From NCBI GenBank assembly GCA_016839405.1, contig JAEOUJ010000452.1, positions 1 through 5,146 of the forward strand: a stretch of DNA of 5,146 nt. Direction: 5' to 3'. The DNA comes from Candidatus Gerdarchaeota archaeon. GTDB lineage: Archaea; Asgardarchaeota; Heimdallarchaeia; JABLTI01. Within the stretch, counting starts at the first letter, position 1, and each line of letters begins with the position of its first letter. This document shows positions 1 through 4,853 of the stretch, piece by piece. Position numbers and translations under genes: made by a program. Under the pieces are notes generated by a model. That model was not told the DNA's origin and did not search any database. It saw nothing but the letters and a program-made list of their open reading frames with translations.

Positions 1-393
1 GCACTTAAACCCAAGAGAGAAATTAAATCAACGGGTTTTATGCTTTATTTTAGGGGAGGTTTTCAATCTATGATAAAGAAGAGAATAAAATTGAATGCTA
101 TTGAATTCAATTTAAATGATTATGATCTAATTATTATTGGTACACCTGTTTGGGCTTGGCGTTTGAATCCAGTTGTTAGATCATTTCTAAGAACATCAAA
201 ATTTCAAAATAAAAAATTTGGCCTTTTCTGTTGTTGTGGTGATAGTGGTGCAAATATCCTCAAGGAAATGAGAGAAATTTTAAAAGGCAATGAGATTCTT
301 GGTGAAATAGAGTTTATTGAACCATTGAAAAATGAAACTGAGCTCAGTATTGATCGAGCTAAACAATGGGTTAAAGGACTTAATAAATTATAA
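1..393 (+). CDS. flavodoxin family protein (5' end outside window)
   Basis: This is the C-terminal part of a flavodoxin-like FMN-binding protein, a small cytoplasmic electron carrier or NAD(P)H-dependent flavin reductase. The frame is open from base 1, so the ATG at 40 is internal: the preceding 13 codons (ALKPKREIKSTGF) belong to the same protein, giving 130 visible residues. The key evidence is a hydrophobic strand followed by a flavin-contacting loop (LIIIGTPVWAWRLNP), then a conserved PVVRSFL helix start and a second strand with a Cys-rich loop (GLFCCCGDSG). This order matches flavodoxin-fold proteins annotated as 'flavodoxin family protein' in archaea and bacteria. The missing 35-40 N-terminal residues should carry the T/S-x-T-G-N-T phosphate-binding loop. 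The redox partner cannot be told. The gene converges on the response regulator gene. I am confident of the fold and not of the substrate. Confidence 0.87.
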   Translation, partial: ALKPKREIKSTGFMLYFRGGFQSMIKKRIKLNAIEFNLNDYDLIIIGTPVWAWRLNPVVRSFLRTSKFQNKKFGLFCCCGDSGANILKEMREILKGNEILGEIEFIEPLKNETELSIDRAKQWVKGLNKL

Positions 394-482
394 AGAAAGA
401 TAATTTTAACTTTTTAAAATTTAAGAAAAATTATGAAAGCTCGAAAAAAATTAGAGCTTTCCTTTAATTTACTATTTAATTT
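394..482. terminator. convergent intergenic region with hairpin and T-tracts
   Basis: This is the spacer between two convergent genes. It holds a perfect 8-bp inverted repeat, GAAAGCTC (435-442) and GAGCTTTC (454-461), with an 11-base loop. The loop is a run of seven A, read as seven T on the minus strand, and another five T follow on that strand (426-430). On the plus strand TTTT (404-407) and TTTTT (411-415) come soon after the flavodoxin stop. Archaeal RNA polymerase terminates mainly at U-tracts, so both strands have a plausible terminator here, and the hairpin may serve both directions. The repeat and tracts are seen directly; the function is inferred. Confidence 0.6.
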
Positions 483-863
483 TTAATAATTACCAATTAA
501 ACTAATCTCATGTAATATAGCTTGAATATCTACTGGTTTCTGGAAAAAACTAACGCTTTGGCCAATTATTGCCTTTCGATCAAATAATGGATCCCCACTT
601 ATCATTAGAATGTCTATAGATGAATTGTAAGATAGTATTTCATTTGTCACTTCAATACCATTTTTCTTTGGGATTCTAAAATCTAAAATTATTACATCAG
701 GTTTTTCAGTTAATTTGTGATATAAATCAATAGCTTCTGCACCATCTGCAGCAACACAAATAACTTGATATCCTTTTTGACTAAGAATTTGTTCATAGAG
801 TTGTCGAATTAATGGGTCGTCTTCTACGATCATTATCTTCAAATTCTCAGTAGTCTTTTTCAT
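483..863 (-). CDS. stand-alone response regulator receiver (REC) domain protein
   Basis: This 126-residue protein consists of a single CheY-like receiver domain that should be phosphorylated by a sensor histidine kinase and signal through protein contacts. All catalytic positions are present: the acidic pair D15/D16 (IVEDDP), phospho-acceptor D61 (IILDFRIPKKNG), the Ser/Thr switch S89 (MISGDP), aromatic F106 and invariant K109 before P110. There is no DNA-binding or enzymatic output domain; the length is the usual one for a lone REC domain. The ATG at 863 is followed by a short polar lead-in and then the first beta strand, so the start is well placed. No histidine kinase lies next to it in the window, so this is an orphan regulator whose partner is elsewhere. 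Such orphan REC proteins act in chemotaxis or in multi-step phosphorelays; which applies cannot be told. The family assignment is certain. Confidence 0.95.
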   Translation of the reverse strand: MKKTTENLKIMIVEDDPLIRQLYEQILSQKGYQVICVAADGAEAIDLYHKLTEKPDVIILDFRIPKKNGIEVTNEILSYNSSIDILMISGDPLFDRKAIIGQSVSFFQKPVDIQAILHEISLIGNY

Positions 864-884
864 ATCTTTTCAAAACTCTTTTAA

Positions 885-980
885 TTATTTTAATACAGTT
901 TGAATTAATGTCAAAATCGACATCTCGACAAAATTCAACCTCATGAATACATTGGTTGATACAAACTATTTAAACTTTGC
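885..980 (-). promoter_or_regulatory. candidate archaeal promoter(s) upstream of the response regulator
   Basis: Read on the minus strand, GCAAAG followed by TTTAAATA (980 down to 967) resembles an archaeal BRE plus TATA box. A start of transcription about 26 bases further on would fall near 944, giving the regulator mRNA a leader of about 80 bases. A second AT-rich box (about 900-881) lies at the right distance for leaderless transcription starting at the regulator's ATG. Either could be used. In an AT-rich genome such boxes arise by chance, so support is modest. The rest of the 864-1082 spacer shows only a 12-bp palindrome, ATCTATATAGAT at 986-997. Confidence 0.35.
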
Positions 981-1082
981 AATATATCTATATAGATTAA
1001 GAAGGAAGAAAAGCGATTTTTTAACTGGTAGTATTCATCTTTTGTGTTTTTTAACGATTCTGTAATTTTATTTAATTAATCA

Positions 1083-1412
1083 CTAGTCATTCTCTGAATA
1101 CGAACAAACTGTAAATTTTTGGCAATCTTCGCAATAAGCTTCATAATCCCAATAAGCATCACCAGAATGTGTACTTACACACCAATGAGCATAGATCACT
1201 TTAATGTTTTCACTGTTACAATTACCACATGGATGAAAGTAAATATGATTTTTTAAGGGATGATTTTCAGGTTCAATTCCGGTTCCATGATGCTGCATTT
1301 CTACATCATATTCGATATCCTCTGGAATGCATTTTTTATTATATATTGTTTTATAATTTTCTGGAACAAAACGAGGTTTATCATTTACTCTTTTATAAAT
1401 CAAATTTCTCAC
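1083..1412 (-). CDS. small protein with two CxxC pairs (putative zinc ribbon), function unknown
   Basis: I do not recognise the family of this 109-residue protein. The visible feature is a pair of CxxC knuckles, C62-GN-C65 and C94-ED-C97, separated by 28 residues. This is the ligand pattern of a zinc ribbon, and the second half resembles a 'CxxC...Y-x-A-Y-C-x-x-C' treble-strand element. Further Cys (28, 78, 103) and several His (41, 42, 51, 56, 60, 76, 82) could add ligands. The N-terminal half is polar with no obvious domain. There is no signal peptide or membrane segment, so it is probably cytoplasmic. The start is GTG at 1412: an in-frame stop lies five codons upstream and the first ATG would lose 38 residues. 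It begins 20 bases after the alpha/beta hydrolase gene and is probably co-transcribed with it. A nucleic-acid or protein-binding role would be typical of zinc ribbons, but nothing here decides it. Confidence 0.72.
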   Translation of the reverse strand: MRNLIYKRVNDKPRFVPENYKTIYNKKCIPEDIEYDVEMQHHGTGIEPENHPLKNHIYFHPCGNCNSENIKVIYAHWCVSTHSGDAYWDYEAYCEDCQKFTVCSYSEND

Positions 1413-1432
1413 TTTAATTTTTTTTTAATAAA

Positions 1433-2248
1433 TTAATATTGACTTAGAAAATCAATTATACTATTATAAAATACATCCGGGTTTTCATACATCATATCAT
1501 GAGAGGAATTGGGTATGTATATGATTGGAAATTTCCCTTTTAGTTTCTCTTCAGATGTGAATTTTCCTTTATTATTTTCACCAAATAAAACTAAAACTGG
1601 TATAGATAAAGCAACTAAACGCTCCAATAATTTTCCCTCTTTTGATATCTTAACAACATCTAAAGATGAAAGATAAGTAGAAACTGGACCAGCTTTTTGG
1701 AAATTAATTGCATAATATATACTGTCTGGATCTTGCTCTAACATTTCCACATATGTTTTAAATCCATCTTTTAACCAATCTTCAAATGTATATGTAGTTA
1801 TAATATTATTAGAAAGAAAGCAATCTCCCACATCAATATTCCCTTCTGCATAAATCAAACCAACAGCTCTATTTCCTAATAATTCTGCAAGTTTTATAGC
1901 TACAGGACCTGCCATTGAGTGGGCTAAGATAATTACATCTTCTGGTAAAGATAAATGCTCAATTAGCTTAAAAACAACCATAGCTTGACTTTCTATTGTA
2001 AATGGAAAATTTTCTAATGTAGATGAGTTGCCATGACCTATAAAATCAATTATTAGCAAATTATAAGCATTAAGTTCATCATAATCAAATGCGTTCAGAA
2101 AATCATATTTTGATGAACCTAAACCATGTAGAAATACAATAGTTAGGTTTTTAGCACCTTCTGATAAAATATACGACATTTTCACATTATCAGACATAGA
2201 GAATTGTTTTTCCTCTATAAGTGGATATTCAACATCATCTTCTGACAT
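1433..2248 (-). CDS. alpha/beta hydrolase
   Basis: A 271-residue cytoplasmic serine hydrolase of the alpha/beta fold, likely an esterase, lipase or related C-X bond hydrolase of unknown substrate. Visible elements in order are: oxyanion-hole motif LHGLGSSKYDF (40-50), strand and turn LIIDFIGHGNSS (65-76), nucleophile elbow AHSMAG with S111, and the C-terminal catalytic His H250 (NSSHDMMYENP). The usual acid site after strand 7 (G-E-x-D) reads G223-E-N-N, so the normal Asp position is Asn. E135 in the YAEGN motif after strand 6 is a plausible alternative acid, as in enzymes that carry the acid there. The length is normal for the family and no signal peptide is present. The ATG at 2248 is preceded by a TATA-like box (about 2268-2278), fitting leaderless transcription. 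It probably forms a unit with the CxxC protein gene 20 bases downstream. Confidence 0.92.
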   Translation of the reverse strand: MSEDDVEYPLIEEKQFSMSDNVKMSYILSEGAKNLTIVFLHGLGSSKYDFLNAFDYDELNAYNLLIIDFIGHGNSSTLENFPFTIESQAMVVFKLIEHLSLPEDVIILAHSMAGPVAIKLAELLGNRAVGLIYAEGNIDVGDCFLSNNIITTYTFEDWLKDGFKTYVEMLEQDPDSIYYAINFQKAGPVSTYLSSLDVVKISKEGKLLERLVALSIPVLVLFGENNKGKFTSEEKLKGKFPIIYIPNSSHDMMYENPDVFYNSIIDFLSQY

Positions 2249-2261
2249 GATAATTCAACAA

Positions 2262-2280
2262 ACTTTTAACTATACTATCA
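2262..2280 (-). promoter_or_regulatory. candidate TATA box for the alpha/beta hydrolase gene
   Basis: On the minus strand the sequence TGATAGTATAGTTAAAAG is centred about 24 bases before the ATG at 2248, the spacing expected for an archaeal TATA box of a leaderless mRNA. It lies just after the T-tract terminator of the preceding unit, so a fresh promoter here makes sense. It rests on composition and spacing only. Confidence 0.35.
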
Positions 2281-2303
2281 CTAGTTGTTAGTAATTTTAC
2301 CAT

Positions 2304-2331
2304 CTAAAAAGCTTTAGAAAAGGTAAAAAGT
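2304..2331 (-). terminator. U-tract terminator after the phospholipase-GNAT-small protein unit
   Basis: Within 28 bases the minus strand carries three T-tracts (TTTTT, TTTT, TTTTT), starting about 27 bases beyond the stop of the small protein gene. Oligo-U tracts without a strong hairpin are the typical intrinsic terminators of archaea. The tracts separate the upstream genes from the alpha/beta hydrolase, which has its own candidate promoter. A weak inverted repeat, CTAAA/TTTAG (2304-2308 and 2313-2317), overlaps the last tract. Confidence 0.5.
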
Positions 2332-2357
2332 GCTTATTTATGTTAACGCAATACTAT

Positions 2358-2720
2358 TTATTCATTTTTTAAACCAAACTTCTTATCCATCTTTTCCATT
2401 AATCTTTTTTCCTCTTCTTCTTGAGCTTCATTTGCTTTATATGCAGCATAATTGAGCTCATTTACAATATCTTCAAAGATAGGTTTAAAACTTTCAACAA
2501 GGCACTTGTATTCGCCAGTTGGTTTGAAAGATGCAACTTTATTATTATCAGTATCATATATTTCATATAAAGAATTAATTCTAATCAAATCCTCTGTAGA
2601 TGAATCTTCATCTAAAGGTATTTGCTTTAAACGAAAAGCATCAGGGCAATACTTCTCGAAAGCCATTGGTATTCTTATAGCAATTCCTAAACGTATATAG
2701 TGTTCTTTTAGATTAGTCAA
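2358..2720 (-). CDS. uncharacterised protein with acidic helical C-terminal tail
   Basis: A 120-residue protein of no family I recognise. Residues 1-80 look like a small mixed alpha/beta domain: a hydrophobic strand (YIRLGIAIRIP), a CPDAFRLKQIP segment, an Asp/Glu-rich loop (36-44), and a strand pair around SLYEIYDTDNNKVASF. Residues 75-120 are predicted helical, ending in a highly charged stretch with EEEEKR and alternating Glu/Lys that could form a coiled coil. There is no signal or membrane segment, so it is probably cytoplasmic. The start is TTG at 2720: a stop lies five codons upstream, the first ATG is codon 19, and an AGGGGAT Shine-Dalgarno-like stretch precedes the TTG at suitable spacing. 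It starts 25 bases after the GNAT gene and ends before a T-tract terminator, so it is probably the last gene of that unit. The real-gene call rests on length, codon-like composition and context. Confidence 0.7.
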   Translation of the reverse strand: MTNLKEHYIRLGIAIRIPMAFEKYCPDAFRLKQIPLDEDSSTEDLIRINSLYEIYDTDNNKVASFKPTGEYKCLVESFKPIFEDIVNELNYAAYKANEAQEEEEKRLMEKMDKKFGLKNE

Positions 2721-2735
2721 AGATGTTATCCCCTA
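2721..2735 (-). promoter_or_regulatory. ribosome binding site deciding a TTG start
   Basis: On the minus strand AGGGGAT sits about 7 bases before the TTG at 2720. It is the only G-rich stretch in the gap after the GNAT gene and supports translation of the small protein as an internal cistron. Most other genes in the window lack such a site, which fits leaderless first genes and Shine-Dalgarno-led internal genes. Confidence 0.45.
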
Positions 2736-2745
2736 ATTCTTACAA

Positions 2746-3525
2746 CTAATTTTTAATCATATATCTATATCTAAAAGTTTCTCTTAAATTAACGCTTTTG
2801 TATAAATTAATTGCTCCTAAATTATCACCTTGAACTTGTAAATAGATATTTTCAATGTTTTGTTCAGTTGCCCATTTTTTAATTTCAGCAAAAATCGATT
2901 TAGCAATACCCTGTCTACGATATTCAGGTTTTGTTGCCATATTATAAATTCCTAAATGTGATCGTTCTATAACTACTAATGTTACACCAACAATAGATTC
3001 ATTTTCTTTAGCATAAAAGAATTTTTTTGGTTGTGAAATTCTATTTATTATTTTACGAACAATACTAATTCTTTCATTTGAAGAATTGTTGAATTCTTTT
3101 AAAGCAGTAAACCACTCTTCAGATTCTTTATTACTATTAGAGTAACTAAAATTCAAATTTTGAGAGATTGTTGATATTTCTTTTATTGCACACTTCATTA
3201 CTAATGATTCAGCTTCTTTTAGATACCCTCTATCCTCAAGTATATGTGAAAGATTTTTTGGCTCATGATAATCAGGGATTTGAAAGACTGATGGAAGATT
3301 CCATTGATTATATATTTCTTCAACAAAATCTATATCTTCCTGTATATTTTCACCATAATAGCTTAAAGGAAGAACACTATTAGCTCTTCTTGTTACACCC
3401 TCTGCTAATCGAATGATCCAACCATTCAAAATATGATGTTTGAGGGCGGGCCAGGCATTACTAGAAATTTCTTGAAGTAATCGAATAATATTCTTAGCTT
3501 GCATAGGATTTTGATTGAATCTCAT
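2746..3525 (-). CDS. GNAT family N-acetyltransferase
   Basis: A 259-residue acetyl-CoA-dependent N-acetyltransferase, cytoplasmic, substrate unknown. The C-terminal half is a standard GNAT domain: strand IVGVTLVVI, then GIYNMATKPEYRRQGIAKSI with the acetyl-CoA pyrophosphate-binding loop R203-R-Q-G-I-A208, then IYLQVQGDNLGAINLYKSVN with the conserved N235 and Y242. The N-terminal half (about 18-115) carries a conserved block, NAWPALK followed by GWIIRLAEGVTRRANSVLPL, seen in a two-domain GNAT group that includes Rv0428c-like proteins; it looks like a degenerate second GNAT-type domain. The length is typical of that group. The start may be ATG 3525 or ATG 3504; the later one lies about 28 bases after a TATA-like ATTTAAAT (3529-3536). 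The gene begins 26 bases after the phospholipase-like gene and is followed at 25 bases by the small protein gene, so the three are probably one unit. Confidence 0.92.
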   Translation of the reverse strand: MRFNQNPMQAKNIIRLLQEISSNAWPALKHHILNGWIIRLAEGVTRRANSVLPLSYYGENIQEDIDFVEEIYNQWNLPSVFQIPDYHEPKNLSHILEDRGYLKEAESLVMKCAIKEISTISQNLNFSYSNSNKESEEWFTALKEFNNSSNERISIVRKIINRISQPKKFFYAKENESIVGVTLVVIERSHLGIYNMATKPEYRRQGIAKSIFAEIKKWATEQNIENIYLQVQGDNLGAINLYKSVNLRETFRYRYMIKN

Positions 3526-3539
3526 AAGATTTAAATTAT

Positions 3540-3569
3540 CGCAAAAATTAGCTAATTTTTCTTTTTGCG
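3540..3569. repeat. nested palindromes at the phospholipase-GNAT gene junction
   Basis: Two overlapping inverted repeats are present. One is the perfect 18-bp palindrome AAAAATTAGCTAATTTTT (3543-3560). The other is an 8-bp pair, CGCAAAAA (3540-3547) and TTTTTGCG (3562-3569). They span the stop codon and last codons of the phospholipase-like gene and the start of the spacer before the GNAT gene. They could be a weak hairpin terminator or attenuator (the minus strand ends in TTTTTGCG), or a dimeric regulator site. The repeats are certain, the function is not. Confidence 0.4.
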
Positions 3570-4775
3570 TATAAAAATAATTAAAATAATAATTGAAAAG
3601 CTCAAAATCGGTATAATTAGTTCCACACCTGTAAGATTTGAAGGCGTATTATTTGGATTTGTAATTGGTGAAGTTAAATATGGTGGATGATCATTCGGAT
3701 CTAAAGGATCATAACCTTTCTCTACTTCTTCACCATCAAGAAAACTATCTGTATCTGTATCGTTTATAGAGGGATGTGTAAAATAAATAGTAATTTCTTC
3801 TAAATCAGATAATCTATCAGAATCTGTGTCATTTGTTCCAGGATTAGTTATGAAACCATCATTTCCAAGAGTAATTTCTTCTAAATCATCTATTGAATCA
3901 AAATCAGAATCAATCAAAGTATTATCAGCGTTATTTTCTTGTTCAGTTCTTGCATCTAAGCCATCTTGATCATAATCGATGTTTTGCACATATTGCCAAA
4001 AATAAAAAAGTAAACCTGCAGTTAATTTTACTGCTTTTCCCATTAATTCTATTGCAGTATTAAGCCAGATATTATAATCATAAGCATTATTTTCAATTAT
4101 CTCATAATAAGGTGCAGCAGATAACGCAGCTTCATGTACCCAACCTTTTACATTGATATAGCCAAACCAATCTCGAGGTGTATTATATATTCCTGTTAAA
4201 GGAAATACAATATTTCCATCCTTAAACTCTCTATCACAAAAATTTTCATAAGTAGTGTGATAATTGAATGGATCATTTCTAGCATGATGAGGAACAGTGA
4301 CATCTTGAAGTAAATGAATGGCATAGCCTAAATAATAATAAGCCTTTTCTTTATCCTCGGAATAAATACCTAGACCTAAATAATAATTCACTGCTTTATC
4401 AAAATATGATTGGGCATGATATGGCGCACCAATATTTCCATATAATCCTGTTTTTGTATAAGGATTCCAATAATGTTCCCATTGATAATAATAATAGGAA
4501 TCATACTCATCTTGTGCTTCTACTATAGAATCAAAATAATTTTTTATTGGATTTGTAATATCTTGCCTGCAAATATAAAACCAACTTGTTTCATTCTCGC
4601 TCTCATAAGCAAGGCAGTTTAATGCTCCCCAAATTAAATCAGAATGTGTTCCATTAGGATAATAACTCAAATAAGCATTGGTTGTAGAATTTTCATTTAT
4701 AATAAATGGCATCCCAATACTGATTGAAAGAATCATACTAATTAGAAGAATAGATCTTTTCAAAGGCGAACCCAA
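3552..4775 (-). CDS. surface-anchored zinc-dependent phospholipase C-like protein
   Basis: A 407-residue secreted hydrolase of the zinc-dependent phospholipase C/P1-nuclease fold, expected to cleave phosphate esters outside the cell. Signal peptide: K6-R7 then a hydrophobic run to about residue 26. Core (about 35-262): H44, D89, H101, H154-x3-D158-x5-H164 (in HLLQDVTVPHHA) and H173-x3-E177. D89-H101 spacing and the H/D/H then HxxxE order match the metal ligands of clostridial alpha-toxin. Residues 267-350 hold four thrombospondin-3-like calcium loops (DxDxDxxxDxxE at 289, 316 and 339; the first, at 267, is imperfect). A Pro/Thr/Asn-rich linker (367-383), one membrane helix (384-402) and RKKKN end the chain, anchoring it with the enzyme outside. 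The longest frame starts at TTG 4775. TTG 4763 gives a cleaner M-KRSILL signal start and sits 23 bases after a TATA-like box; ATG 4736 is less likely. The true substrate is unknown. Confidence 0.9.
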   Translation of the reverse strand: MGSPLKRSILLISMILSISIGMPFIINENSTTNAYLSYYPNGTHSDLIWGALNCLAYESENETSWFYICRQDITNPIKNYFDSIVEAQDEYDSYYYYQWEHYWNPYTKTGLYGNIGAPYHAQSYFDKAVNYYLGLGIYSEDKEKAYYYLGYAIHLLQDVTVPHHARNDPFNYHTTYENFCDREFKDGNIVFPLTGIYNTPRDWFGYINVKGWVHEAALSAAPYYEIIENNAYDYNIWLNTAIELMGKAVKLTAGLLFYFWQYVQNIDYDQDGLDARTEQENNADNTLIDSDFDSIDDLEEITLGNDGFITNPGTNDTDSDRLSDLEEITIYFTHPSINDTDTDSFLDGEEVEKGYDPLDPNDHPPYLTSPITNPNNTPSNLTGVELIIPILSFSIIILIIFIRKKKN

Positions 4776-4780
4776 AAACT

Positions 4781-4792
4781 ACTTTTTATCAA
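4781..4792 (-). promoter_or_regulatory. candidate TATA box for the phospholipase-like gene
   Basis: On the minus strand TTGATAAAAAGT is centred about 23 bases before the TTG at 4763 but only about 11 before the TTG at 4775. If transcription is leaderless, as is common in archaea, this favours the 4763 start. No T-tract terminator is evident between the metallo-beta-lactamase-fold gene and this box, so read-through is also possible. Confidence 0.35.
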
Positions 4793-4853
4793 CTATTAAT
4801 TATGTTTTTATTATTCTGAATTAATCTTTCTATAGAGGAATATTTTCACAAAT

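Noticed and set aside
885..944. 19-codon frame before the response regulator as a firm gene
   Set aside because: It is too short to support from sequence alone and recognisable by no motif; kept only as a finding.
1229..1417. 62-codon open frame on the plus strand
   Set aside because: It lies antisense to the CxxC protein gene; its Phe/Tyr-rich product shows no domain, while the opposite strand has organised CxxC pairs.
1413..1432. T-run on the plus strand as a terminator between the hydrolase and CxxC genes
   Set aside because: Transcription here is on the minus strand, where the run reads as A, so it would not act as a U-tract terminator.
1079..2286. ATCACTAGT occurring twice (1079-1087 and 2278-2286) as a shared operator
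   Set aside because: A nine-base match in AT-rich DNA at non-equivalent positions, one next to a stop codon and one upstream of a start; most likely chance.
2452..2700. 82-codon open frame on the plus strand
   Set aside because: It is antisense to the small uncharacterised gene, which has a ribosome binding site and a coherent neighbourhood; the plus-strand product has low-complexity Ser/Ile/Lys composition.
3168..3383. 71-codon open frame on the plus strand
   Set aside because: It is antisense to the N-terminal half of the GNAT gene, whose conserved block covers the same bases.
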